The position numbers were made by a program, and so were the translations under genes. Below, in pieces: positions 37,882 through 47,737 of a DNA stretch of 64,000 nt (position 1 is the first letter of the stretch; each line of letters begins with the position of its first letter). This DNA is from Streptomyces sp. GESEQ-4. GTDB taxonomy: Bacteria > Actinomycetota > Actinomycetes > Streptomycetales > Streptomycetaceae. The stretch spans positions 248,001 through 312,000 of the forward strand of contig NZ_JAFFSU010000002.1 in NCBI RefSeq assembly GCF_017948455.1, read 5' to 3'. The notes below the pieces were generated by a model that was not told where the DNA came from, searched no databases, and saw nothing but the letters and a program-made list of their open reading frames with translations.

Positions 37882-39090
37882 TCAGGCGCGTTCGGCCACG
37901 GCCGCCGGATCGTCGAGCACCGCCCGTACGACCGAGTGCGCGGCACCCAGCAACGGCCCCTGCGGGCCCAGTCGCGACACGGCCACGGGACATGCGGGCC
38001 CCGCTGTCCGGCGGGCCAACTCGGCTTCCAGCGAGGGCAGCAGCCACGGCGCGAGCCCGGCCAGCGCGCCGCCCAGCACCACGCCCTCGGGGTCCAGCAG
38101 ATTGACGGCCCCCGTCAGCGCGATGCCGAGCGCCTCTCCCGCGTCGCGCAGCGCACGTCGTACGTCCGGGTCGCCGTCCGCGGCGCGCCCCGCGAGCAGC
38201 CCGACGCGGTCCTCGCCCAGTTCCAGACCGGCCGCTCGCAGCACCGCCTCCTCACCGGCGTACTGCTCCAGACACCCGCGGCCTCCGCACGGACACGCGG
38301 GCCCGTCCGGACGGACCGGCACATGCCCCAGCTCGCCCGCGAAACCCCGTGTCCCGCGCAGCAGTCGCCCGTCCACGACGACCGCCGCGCCGATGCCGAT
38401 CTCGGCGGACACATGCAGGAAGTCGCTCGGGGTGCCCTCGCCGAGCCGGAGTTCGGCGAGCGCGCCGAAGTTGGCCTCGTTGTCGACGGTCAGCGGGAGA
38501 TGCGCGGGCAGCAGGGCGCCGAGGTCGGTGTCGTGCCAGTCGAGGTTCGGGGCGCGTACGACCGTTCGCGCGTCGCGTGCCACCAGGCCCGGCACGGCCA
38601 CGGCGAGCCCGGCCGGCCACAGGCCCTCACGCTCGGCCTCGGCGACGATCCGGCCCACCAGCTCGGTGAGCTCCTCGATCACCGGAAGGGGCGAGCGCCC
38701 ACGGTTCGTGCCGTACCGCACGGCCCGCGCCCGCACCTCTCCGCGCAGATCGACCGCGCACACCGCGAGGTGATCCACGCCGACCTCCGCGCCGATCCCC
38801 GCCGGCCCGTGTCCGCTGACGGCGAGCGCCGAGCCGGGCCTTCCCACCCGGCCGGGCCGCTCGGGGCCCAGCTCCTCCAGCAGGCCCGAGCGGATCAGCT
38901 CGTCGACGAGGGTCGACACCGCGGCACGGGTCAGCCCGATGCGTGAGGCGACGGCGGCACGGGAGAGCGGCCCCTCGGCACTGACGGTGTGCATCACCCG
39001 GGCGAGGTTGCGCCGGCGCATGCCCTGTTGTGTGTCGGGCAGCGCGCGCCCGGTTCCTCCCGGGCGGGCCTCGTGCAGCGGTGCGGTCAT
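37882..39090 (-). CDS. ROK-family transcriptional regulator of xylose genes (XylR-like)
   Basis: 402-aa repressor-type protein. Residues about 25-80 form a winged helix-turn-helix (ASRIGLTRAAVSTLVDELIRSGLL). The ROK sugar-binding fold follows, with the zinc/ROK signature CPCGGRGCLEQYAG and EIGIGAAVVVDG. ROK regulators of this type bind xylose and release xylose operons. It lies 13 bp downstream of xylB on the same strand, so it should be co-transcribed and feed back on the xylA/xylB divergent promoter. GAGGA upstream of the ATG at 39090 gives acceptable spacing. Confidence 0.9.
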   Translation of the reverse strand: MTAPLHEARPGGTGRALPDTQQGMRRRNLARVMHTVSAEGPLSRAAVASRIGLTRAAVSTLVDELIRSGLLEELGPERPGRVGRPGSALAVSGHGPAGIGAEVGVDHLAVCAVDLRGEVRARAVRYGTNRGRSPLPVIEELTELVGRIVAEAEREGLWPAGLAVAVPGLVARDARTVVRAPNLDWHDTDLGALLPAHLPLTVDNEANFGALAELRLGEGTPSDFLHVSAEIGIGAAVVVDGRLLRGTRGFAGELGHVPVRPDGPACPCGGRGCLEQYAGEEAVLRAAGLELGEDRVGLLAGRAADGDPDVRRALRDAGEALGIALTGAVNLLDPEGVVLGGALAGLAPWLLPSLEAELARRTAGPACPVAVSRLGPQGPLLGAAHSVVRAVLDDPAAVAERA

Positions 39091-39103
39091 TCCTCCGTCG
39101 TCC

Positions 39104-40558
39104 TCAGTGGTTCTCCGCGCTCCGCTCGAGCAGCGGGGCCGCGTCGGAGAGTACCCCGGAGATCCTCGCCAGGGTCGCCTCGTCCCGCTCCACCGCGTCC
39201 AGCACCGGACCCTCGGCGGTCCGCCAGCGCCGGGCCACCGCGGCCGGATCCTCGCCGGTCAGCAGGCCGGCCGCCTGGGCGGCGGCGCCGAGCGCGACCA
39301 GTTCCTTGGCCTCGGGCACCTGCACGGGGCGTCCCGACAGCCGTCGTACGGTCTGCTGCCAGGCCGTGCCCCGGGCGCCGCCGCCGATCAGCAGCAGCGG
39401 GGCCGAACGGTCCGCGTCCTCGTCGTCTTCGCCGAGGACCAGGTCGAGCGCGCCCAGGAGCGCGTGCACGGCGCCGTCGTAGGCGGCCTGGAGGAGCTGG
39501 CCCGCGGTGGTGTCATGGCGCAGGCCGTGCAGCAGGCCGGAGGCGTGGGGGAGGGCGGGTGTGCGTTCGCCGTCCAGATAGGGCAGCAGGGTGATGCCGG
39601 TGGCGGGCTCCACGGCCTCGCGGTCCAGGCCCAGCAGGGAAGCGACGCGGTCGACGGCGAGCGTGCAGTTCAGGGTGCAGGCCAGCGGCAGCCAGTCGCC
39701 GTGCGCGTCGGCGAAGCCGGCCACGGTTCCGGTCGGGTCGGTGGGGCGCCGCTTCGACACCGCGTACACCGTGCCCGAGGTGCCCAGGCTCAGCACCGGG
39801 GTGCCGGGACGCAGTCCGAGGCCCAGCGCGGCGGCGGCGTTGTCGCCGGTGCCCGGGGCGACCAGGGTGCCCTTGGAGAAGGGCAGGTCATGGCTGTCGC
39901 GCACGGTGCCCGCGACTTCGCCGGGCCGTACCACGCGCGGCAGGAGGGCGGGGTCGAGCCCGACGTGCGCGAGGATCTCCTCGTCGTACGCCTCGGACCC
40001 GGACGCCCACCAGCCTGTCCCGGACGCGTCACCGCGATCGGTCGTGCCCTCCCCGGTGAGGCGTTCGGTGAGGTAGTCGTGGGGGAGGCGTACGGCCTTG
40101 GTGGCGCGGACCGCGTCCGGCTCGTGCTCGGCCAGCCAGGCCCACTTCGTGACCGTGAAGGACGGTGCGGGGACGAGCCCGGTGCGCTCGGCCCAGAACT
40201 TCGCGCCGCCCAGCTCCTCGGTCAGCCGGCGTGCCTGCGGCGCCGAGCGCACGTCGTTCCACAGCAGGGCGGGGCGTACCGGATCGCCCTGGGCGTCCAG
40301 CGTGACGAGCCCGTGCTGCTGGCCGCCGATCGACACCGCCGCGGCCTCGTGCGCCGCGTCACCGCACTGGCGCAGGGCCTCGCACAGGGCGTCCCACCAC
40401 TGGCGCGGATCGCTCTCCCGGCCCGCCCCGGAGGACACGGTGTGCGGCGCCTGGCCGCTCGCGACGACCTCACCGGTGGACGCGTCGACGACCAGTGCCT
40501 TGGTGGACTGGGTGGACGTGTCCACGCCGACGACGAGCGGACCCTCGGCTGCTGACAT
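39104..40558 (-). CDS. xylB: Xylulokinase
   Basis: 484-aa FGGY-family kinase that phosphorylates D-xylulose to xylulose-5-phosphate for the pentose phosphate pathway. The N-terminal ATPase motif GVDTSTQSTKALVVD, the sugar-binding SIGGQQHGLV and LLWNDVRS, the DASGTGWW block and the C-terminal LLLIGGGARGTAWQQ are all present. Length is normal for the family. AGGGAGAG precedes the ATG at 40558. It is divergent from xylA and co-directional with the ROK regulator, an arrangement common in Streptomyces. Confidence 0.94.
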   Translation of the reverse strand: MSAAEGPLVVGVDTSTQSTKALVVDASTGEVVASGQAPHTVSSGAGRESDPRQWWDALCEALRQCGDAAHEAAAVSIGGQQHGLVTLDAQGDPVRPALLWNDVRSAPQARRLTEELGGAKFWAERTGLVPAPSFTVTKWAWLAEHEPDAVRATKAVRLPHDYLTERLTGEGTTDRGDASGTGWWASGSEAYDEEILAHVGLDPALLPRVVRPGEVAGTVRDSHDLPFSKGTLVAPGTGDNAAAALGLGLRPGTPVLSLGTSGTVYAVSKRRPTDPTGTVAGFADAHGDWLPLACTLNCTLAVDRVASLLGLDREAVEPATGITLLPYLDGERTPALPHASGLLHGLRHDTTAGQLLQAAYDGAVHALLGALDLVLGEDDEDADRSAPLLLIGGGARGTAWQQTVRRLSGRPVQVPEAKELVALGAAAQAAGLLTGEDPAAVARRWRTAEGPVLDAVERDEATLARISGVLSDAAPLLERSAENH

Positions 40559-41912
<1,354 letters not shown>

Positions 41913-42045
41913 GTGCCGGTGAGAGGCGGCTGTCGGACGGTCCCCGCGCGGAATGCTCCGGAACCATGCGATCCATGCCATGAGTCCGTATCAACCGCCG
42001 TGCGGGGGTCGCGCGCCGCCCCGGTCCGCGGGGAGGCTTGACGGT

Positions 42046-42468
42046 ATGGCCATGCCGCCCGTACCGCCTCAGCCGCCCGGGCCTCCGGGTGGGACGCCGC
42101 CTCCGGGCGGTGGTTTCGGACCACCGTCGTACGGTGACTGGCCGCCGCCACAGCAGCCACCGGACGGCGGCCCCGGACGGCGCCGCAATCCGCTGTTCAT
42201 CCTGATCGCCGCACTCGTGGGCGTCGCCGTCGTCGTCGCCGTGGTGCTGGTCGCCTCGGGAGGCGACGATTCGCCGGACGAGAAGACGCCCGCCGAGAGC
42301 AGCACGAGCGGCACTCCGCGGCCGTCCCTGGACATCCCGACCGAGTTGCCCAGCAGACTGCCCAGCGAGGTGCCTTCGCTGCCCTCGGGATTCCCGAGCG
42401 AACTGCCGAGCGGCTTCCCGAGCGACATCGAGTCACTGCTGCCGTCGCTGGATGTCGACCTGCCGTAG
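42046..42468 (+). CDS. Small Pro-rich single-pass membrane protein
   Basis: About 140 aa, function unknown. A Pro/Gly-rich N-terminus (about 1-45) precedes an Arg-rich stop and one membrane helix (about 50-70; LFILIAALVGVAVVVAVVLVA). The outside part is a low-complexity Ser/Pro/Leu tail built on LPSxxPS repeats. The layout suggests a cell-surface protein with a proline-rich cytoplasmic N-terminus. ATG at 42046 is chosen because GGGGAGG lies at good spacing; the frame is open further upstream. It ends just before a strong palindromic hairpin shared with the convergent gene. Confidence 0.75.
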   Translation: MAMPPVPPQPPGPPGGTPPPGGGFGPPSYGDWPPPQQPPDGGPGRRRNPLFILIAALVGVAVVVAVVLVASGGDDSPDEKTPAESSTSGTPRPSLDIPTELPSRLPSEVPSLPSGFPSELPSGFPSDIESLLPSLDVDLP

Positions 42469-42481
42469 GGCGACGTGTTGC

Positions 42482-42505
42482 GTGCGGCACGCGCGCGTGC
42501 CGCAC
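42482..42505. terminator. 24-bp perfect palindrome, bidirectional terminator
   Basis: GTGCGGCAC (42482-42490) and GTGCCGCAC (42497-42505) flank GCGCGC to make a perfect palindrome between the convergent membrane-protein gene and the phytase-like gene. It should form a hairpin in either transcript. Confidence 0.75.
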
Positions 42506-42521
42506 TCTCACGGTCCTGGGA

Positions 42522-43865
42522 TCAGATCCCGCGCGGCAGCCGCACGTACGTCACGCTCGTCTCGACGCCGCTGTCCACGAGCCGGCCGTTCGCGTCGAAC
42601 GCGCCGGTGCCGTCCGTCATGCCGAAGTCGTTGTCGTTGATCAGGGCGAGGGTGTAGCGATCCACGCGCGCGACGCCCTCGATCTTCCCGGGCACGCCGT
42701 CGACCGTGCCCAGGTCGACGACCAGGCGCTTGGCCAGGACGGGCACACCGGAGGCGGCCGGGTCGTCGAGCTGCTCCAGCGACGGGGAGGTCGTGTCGTC
42801 GTCCCAGGGGCCGCCCAGAATGTTCGCCTCGCGTCCCAGGCGCACGATCTGCAGCCGCGCGGCCTTGTCCGTGCGCTCCTCGACCAGCAGCCGGTCCCAG
42901 CCCACGGCGACCACCGAAGAGATCTTCAGCTCCGAGGTGTCGTCCTCGCTCGGGTCCACCACGTTCACCGGGTCGAAGCGGTACGCGTACTCGGCGGTGA
43001 CCGCCTCCTTCTTCGGCGAGAAGCGCAGCAGCCGCGTGGTGCGCGAGGCGTCCCCCGCGTCCCCGTCAGGAAGGGACAGCGGACTCTGCACGGCCATCAC
43101 CAGGTCACCGCCGGGCAGTTGGGCGAGTCCCTCGAAGCCCCGGTTGATCTTCCGGTGCAGCAGGACGGACGGCAGCGCCTCCACGACCGGGTAGTCCGCG
43201 CCCGTGAGGTTCAGCCCCTCGGGCACATAGCGCGCCAGCACCCTCCCGCGCGCGGAGACATGCACCAGGGAGGGCCCGTACTCCTCGACAAGCCAGAAAC
43301 TCCCGTCCCCGGCCCGCACGACGCCCTCGGTGTCCAGCCCGTTCGCGTTGTACGGCAGGGGCGTCCGCGCGTCATAGGAGTACGGCGCCTCGTCGCGGCC
43401 CTTCTGGTTCGGCAGGCCGGTGACCGGCTTCCCGGAGGAGGTGGTGATCGGGATCGCGTCCAGCACCTTCACGGTGTCACCGGAAACCCGGATCTTCACG
43501 ATCGCCGGGTCGAAGCCGGGCACGGGGAAGGTACGGCGCTTGGTGCCGTCCACCTTGATCTGGCCGTTGGGCCCGCGGTCGGTGACCGTCCAGAACTCGC
43601 CCCTGCGGCCTGCCGGATAGATGTCACTGCCGATGCCACCGAGGTCCACGCCCCGGTCGTCGGCCACCGTGCCCGGCAGCAGCGCGTTACTGAACGTGCC
43701 GAGCGGGATGTCGCCGAGCGTGGCCGTACGGGTGACGTACGGGGCCGTGGTCGTCGACCCCGAGGTCGGCCCTGCCGCCACCAGCGCGGCGGCCACCACC
43801 GCCAGCGGCACACCCACGGCGAGGGAACGGTGGACGCGGCGCCGGCCGGTGGCGTACGGGGACAT
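42522..43865 (-). CDS. Exported esterase-like phytase-family protein
   Basis: 447-aa secreted protein. Residues 1-36 are a signal peptide (VGVPLAVVAAALVAAGP). The remainder matches the phytase-like esterase domain, a beta-propeller with GVDLGGIGSDIY, EFWTVTDRGPNGQI, NGLDTEGVV, FWLVEEYGPSL and KIEGVARVD. The biochemical substrate of this family is poorly defined. I chose the ATG at 43865, with AGGAGG upstream, over a frame open to 44081. It lies 71 bp after the acetyltransferase gene on the same strand. Confidence 0.83.
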   Translation of the reverse strand: MSPYATGRRRVHRSLAVGVPLAVVAAALVAAGPTSGSTTTAPYVTRTATLGDIPLGTFSNALLPGTVADDRGVDLGGIGSDIYPAGRRGEFWTVTDRGPNGQIKVDGTKRRTFPVPGFDPAIVKIRVSGDTVKVLDAIPITTSSGKPVTGLPNQKGRDEAPYSYDARTPLPYNANGLDTEGVVRAGDGSFWLVEEYGPSLVHVSARGRVLARYVPEGLNLTGADYPVVEALPSVLLHRKINRGFEGLAQLPGGDLVMAVQSPLSLPDGDAGDASRTTRLLRFSPKKEAVTAEYAYRFDPVNVVDPSEDDTSELKISSVVAVGWDRLLVEERTDKAARLQIVRLGREANILGGPWDDDTTSPSLEQLDDPAASGVPVLAKRLVVDLGTVDGVPGKIEGVARVDRYTLALINDNDFGMTDGTGAFDANGRLVDSGVETSVTYVRLPRGI

Positions 43866-43936
43866 CAGGGCCTCCTGAGGAGCAAGTTCGACGACAGCGG
43901 CCACAGTTGGGCCCCGCGTCGAACGCCGTACGACTG

Positions 43937-44491
43937 TCAGGTGAACGTGGGGCGGCGGACGCTCGTCGAGAGGAACACCACGACGTCCGTCTCGTCGCCC
44001 GGCACCGGTTCGAGCTCCTGCCAGCCGATGCGGCGGTAGAACGCCACGGCGTCGTGCGCCTGATTCCAGGTCAGCAACCACGCCCGGCCATCAGGTGCGG
44101 TGGCGGTGAGCGCGGACAGGAGCCGTTGCCCGAGACCGCCGCCACGCGCGCGTGCCCGCACTCCCAGTTCGTCGATCTCCAGGGCGCCCACCAGCAGTTG
44201 GTTCACGCGGTCCGCGCCGAGCCGTCGGGTCACCTTCGGATAGGCGCGGTCGGCGCGGAACGGGGCCTGGGTGATCCACCCCGTGGCGAAGCCGTCGACC
44301 TCACCGGTGTCGGACAGCGCCAGTACGGCGCGGAATCCGGGGCGAAGCGCGTCCTTCTCCAGTCGCTCCCGGAACTCCACCCTGGTCGCCTCCGGCTCCC
44401 GGTCCTCCCACGGCGGCACCCCGAAGACCTCCGCGTACGCCTCGGAGAGCTGGTCGGCGACGGTGAGTATGTCCTGGCCGAAATACTTCAT
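43937..44491 (-). CDS. GNAT-family N-acetyltransferase
   Basis: 184-aa cytoplasmic acetyltransferase. The acetyl-CoA loop is visible as LGVRARARGGGLGQRLLSAL, followed by the usual C-terminal strand pattern (WNQAHDAVAFYRRIGWQEL). The acceptor substrate cannot be predicted. The ATG at 44491 (MKYFGQDIL) has only a weak ribosome site (GTAGG); longer open frames upstream look non-coding. It follows the LAL regulator gene by 53 bp on the same strand, so read-through is possible, but there is no sign of a role in the peptide cluster. Confidence 0.85.
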   Translation of the reverse strand: MKYFGQDILTVADQLSEAYAEVFGVPPWEDREPEATRVEFRERLEKDALRPGFRAVLALSDTGEVDGFATGWITQAPFRADRAYPKVTRRLGADRVNQLLVGALEIDELGVRARARGGGLGQRLLSALTATAPDGRAWLLTWNQAHDAVAFYRRIGWQELEPVPGDETDVVVFLSTSVRRPTFT

Positions 44492-44544
44492 GACGCGCCA
44501 ACCTACCGTCCTGGGCGGCAGGTTGATCCTCGCTGTCCCGCGCC

Positions 44545-47424
44545 TCAGTGGGGCTCCGGGGACGAGGCGCCGAGCGCGCAGGGGAGGTTCTCCCGTGAGT
44601 CGACGCCGAGCTTCCGGTAGGCCTGCGTGAGGTGCCACTCCACTGTCTTGACCGTCACGAAGAGCGCCTGCGAGATGTCCCGGTTGCTCAGGCCCTCGGC
44701 GGCCAGGGCCGCCACCCGCTCTTCGGCGGGCGTCAGCGTGGACGGAGACCGCTTGCGGCGGCCCGGGCCGCGTGCCGGGGTGCCGAGCGCCAGCAACTCC
44801 TCCCGGGCGCGGCTGTGCAGGGGGTACGCCCCGCAGTCACCGGCCAGCTCGACGGCGAGCCGGAGCTGCTCGCGTGCCGTCGATGTCCTGCCGGCTCTGC
44901 CCAGCGCCCTGCCATGGAGGTACAGAGTGTGGGCCCGTTCGAGGAGTGCCGGTGAGCCGTCCAGCAGGTCGACGGCCTCCTCCAGCAGGCGCAGGGCCCG
45001 GTCCGGGGCCGCGGTCGAGGCCAGGGCCCGCAACACGACGGCCAGGGGGCGGGCGGCTCCGAAGGCGTACGCACGGGCGAGCTCCTCCTCGCCCAGCTCG
45101 CGCGCCTCCCGCACCCGTCCGCTGCGGTGGAGGGCCGTGATCACCAGGGCCCACGTACCGACCGACCCCGCCGCCGGGCCGAGGTCCGCGTCGAGTCCTC
45201 GTCCCCTCACCAGGTCGGCCACCCCCGCGTCGGTCTGTCCGAGCGCGAGCCGCAGCCGTCCGCGGGCACGCAGCAGGGGGAGGTGGGCGGTTGTGTCGCC
45301 CTCGACGGCGAGCAGCTCACGTGCCGACAGCTCAGTGGTGGCCCGCTCCAGGTCGCCCTGCTCGATCAGCGCCTCGACCAGGGCCGCCGCCGCCATCGGT
45401 TGCGCGATCGTGGGGCGGCCCGCCGACTCGCTCGCCTCCAGGGCCGTAGCGGCGAGCCCGGCGGCGGCGGACACCTGCCCGAGCCGCAGCTCGACGTACG
45501 CCTGCAGGCAGTGGTCGAGGTGGAACAGGTGGACGCCGCGACGCCGGGACTCGTCAGCCAGTGCCCGTACGGCGCGGCGTGCTTCCGGTAGCCGGTCGCA
45601 GACCGCCAGGGACCAGGTCGCGGTGAGGGCCGCACCCCACCCGACGCCGTTCTCGGCCGGCAGGCCCGCCCGGCGCAGCACGTCGTCGGCCGAGTCCGCC
45701 ATGCGCGTGGCGTCCGTTCCGTTCCACAGTTGGTCGAGGAGGACGTGAACTCTTCCGTTGGAGCTTGTTCCGGCCGACTGCTCCTGGATCTGGGCCAGGC
45801 GTTGTCGGCGGAGATCACGGGCCCCGGGGGACAGCCTGCCGATCCAGGACAGCGTGTCGTCCAGATCCGCGACGGCATCCCCCATCGGAAGGTCGACCAT
45901 CGTGTCGGCCAGCACGGTGACGGCCTCCTCGAACCGGGAACCGGCCGCGAGCGCCCAGGCCAGGTCCCGCGCGACGGCGCCGCGGGCGTCCGGGTCGGAC
46001 GTGTGCTCCAGCGCTTCCCTGAGGTGTCCGGCGGCCGCCTCGTGGTCGACCGACAGTTCCGCCGTGCCGAGGCGGGTCAGGACCCTCGGCAGGTCGCGGT
46101 CGGCCGGTGGCTCGCGCAGGGCACGGCGCAGGTAAGGGATGGTCTCCCGCTCGCCGCCCCGCGCTGTCGCCGCCGCGGCCGCGTCCAGCAGGCTTCTGAC
46201 GGTCCGCTGATCGCCCTGAGCGGGCGCTTCCAGCAGATGTCCGGCGATCTGCTCCGGCGAGGCCCCGGTGGTGGCCAGCGCCCGCGCCGCGCGGGCGTGC
46301 AGCTGGCCGCGGGTGAGCAGCGGGGTGCTGTCCTGGACCGCTGTGCGCACCAGCGGTTGCGCGAACCGCAGCACCGGGCCGTCGAGCAGGATCTCCGCGT
46401 CGATCAGTGCGGCGAGTGCCTTCTCGACTCCGGCGTCGGTGTCGCCGGTGGTCCGTTCCACCACCCACGGTTCCGTCGCTCGGCCCAGCACCGCGACCGC
46501 CTGGGCCAGTTCGAGGGACGGACCCGGCAGGCTGCGCAGCTTGCGGATGATCCAGCGCATGAGACTCCGGGGCGCGCGTCTGGTCAGCCAGTCCCGGCCG
46601 GTCCTGGCCGGTCGCCCGGGGGCGGTGGCCGCCTCGTCGAGCACGGCTCGCACCAGCATCGGGTTGCCGTCGGTCGCCTCGAAGATCGACTCGGCGACCG
46701 ACGTGGGGTCCGGTCCGCCGACGGTCTCCGCGACGACCTGCTCGAGGGCCCGCAGGCTCAGCGGCGCCGGCCGGAGCACCGTCGACTCGAAGGAAGTGAC
46801 CACGGAGCCCAGCAGGTCGGCGGCCGGACTGGGGCCGCGGGGCTCCACGGCGACGGTCAGCACGATGGGGCTGCGCCCGACACGGGCGGCGAGGTAACTG
46901 AGGAACCGCAACGAGGGCAGATCGGCCAATTGCGCGTCGTCGACCACGAGTACGAGGCGCTGGTCACTGGCGAGGTCGAGAAAGACGCGGTGCAACTCGT
47001 GGAGCAGTGCGTGCCATTCCGCTGCGTGCGTCTCGTCGGGCAGTTCGCCGTGCAGTAGGCGCGCGATGCGCGAGCCGTGCAGTCGGGCGGGGGCATCTCC
47101 GCGCGGAGAGTCCTCGGCTGCGGATTCAATGAGTTGCGCGACGGCTCCCAGGGCGAACGAGCCCTCGAATTCGTTTCCTCTTGCATGGAGTACCAGGAAT
47201 TTGTTGTCGACGGCCTTGCCGTGCAGGAGATGCAGGAGGCTTGACTTGCCTGTCCCTGGTGCACCTTCGACTGCGATAACTCCACCGAATCCGCCGCGCA
47301 GATCGTCGAGTTTTCTTTCGATCTCGGATATTTCCGTTTGCCGTTCGAGAAGTTCGGTGCGTGTGCTGTCGAATAAGTGAGTTACCACGGTCAGTGCTTC
47401 CCCGTATCGCCTGGCCGAGAACAT
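44545..47424 (-). CDS. Large ATP-binding LuxR-family (LAL) transcriptional regulator
   Basis: 959-aa LAL-type activator common in Streptomyces antibiotic clusters. An N-terminal AAA ATPase has Walker A GAPGTGKS (54-61) and Walker B LVLVVDDAQ. A long helical TPR-like middle follows, and the C-terminal LuxR helix-turn-helix is LTPAEERVAALAAEGLSNRD plus VKTVEWHLTQAYRKLGV. Leu17 is a TTA codon (47376-47374), so expression may need the bldA tRNA. The ATG at 47424 lacks a good ribosome site; GTG at 47388, behind GGGGAAG, is an alternative start that still includes the TTA codon. It is divergent from the first P450 gene and is the likely cluster activator. Confidence 0.9.
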   Translation of the reverse strand: MFSARRYGEALTVVTHLFDSTRTELLERQTEISEIERKLDDLRGGFGGVIAVEGAPGTGKSSLLHLLHGKAVDNKFLVLHARGNEFEGSFALGAVAQLIESAAEDSPRGDAPARLHGSRIARLLHGELPDETHAAEWHALLHELHRVFLDLASDQRLVLVVDDAQLADLPSLRFLSYLAARVGRSPIVLTVAVEPRGPSPAADLLGSVVTSFESTVLRPAPLSLRALEQVVAETVGGPDPTSVAESIFEATDGNPMLVRAVLDEAATAPGRPARTGRDWLTRRAPRSLMRWIIRKLRSLPGPSLELAQAVAVLGRATEPWVVERTTGDTDAGVEKALAALIDAEILLDGPVLRFAQPLVRTAVQDSTPLLTRGQLHARAARALATTGASPEQIAGHLLEAPAQGDQRTVRSLLDAAAAATARGGERETIPYLRRALREPPADRDLPRVLTRLGTAELSVDHEAAAGHLREALEHTSDPDARGAVARDLAWALAAGSRFEEAVTVLADTMVDLPMGDAVADLDDTLSWIGRLSPGARDLRRQRLAQIQEQSAGTSSNGRVHVLLDQLWNGTDATRMADSADDVLRRAGLPAENGVGWGAALTATWSLAVCDRLPEARRAVRALADESRRRGVHLFHLDHCLQAYVELRLGQVSAAAGLAATALEASESAGRPTIAQPMAAAALVEALIEQGDLERATTELSARELLAVEGDTTAHLPLLRARGRLRLALGQTDAGVADLVRGRGLDADLGPAAGSVGTWALVITALHRSGRVREARELGEEELARAYAFGAARPLAVVLRALASTAAPDRALRLLEEAVDLLDGSPALLERAHTLYLHGRALGRAGRTSTAREQLRLAVELAGDCGAYPLHSRAREELLALGTPARGPGRRKRSPSTLTPAEERVAALAAEGLSNRDISQALFVTVKTVEWHLTQAYRKLGVDSRENLPCALGASSPEPH

Positions 47425-47430
47425 TTCACT

Positions 47431-47450
47431 GCTGATTTACGCTGATTTAC
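47431..47450. repeat. Tandem 10-bp repeat GCTGATTTAC
   Basis: Two exact head-to-tail copies just upstream of the LAL start codon, in one of the most AT-rich spots of the window. It may mark the regulator's promoter or leader. No known factor is recognised. Confidence 0.55.
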
Positions 47451-47670
47451 TCAATTTTACTTCTGAACGCAGGAGCGAACTCAGATTACACGATGCCTGC
47501 CCGAGCGTCCAGGATGATTTTCGAGGGTCGAACTAGGGTATGGGCCTTGGTCTTCGGAGAGGCGGCCCGTCCTCTCGAATGGAAAGGCTCGGCAGCCGAT
47601 ACGTCGCTCACCGCACCCCCAGAGTTTCGGTCGGCACCCCCGGAATCGGTCGCGAACCCGGGGAAAACTT

Positions 47671-47686
47671 CTGGGGTTCTCCCGAG
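47671..47686. promoter_or_regulatory. PimM-type LuxR operator-like sequence
   Basis: CTGGGGTTCTCCCGAG matches 14 of 16 positions of CTVGGGAWWTCCCBAG, the consensus described for PAS-LuxR regulators such as PimM (recalled). It lies 52 bp upstream of the P450 start. The adjacent LAL regulator or a PAS-LuxR protein encoded outside the window could bind it. Confidence 0.5.
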
Positions 47687-47737
47687 GACGGGCGCCGGAC
47701 ACAATCGGCTCGTCCCCTCACCCCAGGAGCCATCGGT

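Larger units (their letters stand above)
47425..47737. promoter_or_regulatory. Divergent promoter region between LAL regulator and first P450
   Basis: 313 bp without a convincing gene. It contains an AT-rich tandem 10-mer (GCTGATTTAC twice, 47431-47450) near the LAL start and a LuxR-type operator-like palindrome at 47671-47686 in front of the P450. The P450 ribosome site AGGAG is at 47725-47729. Confidence 0.6.

Noticed and set aside
47540..47737. Upstream extension of the first P450 to 47540
   Set aside because: The extra 66 residues have no P450 similarity and no ribosome site; AGGAG at 47725 fixes the ATG at 47738.
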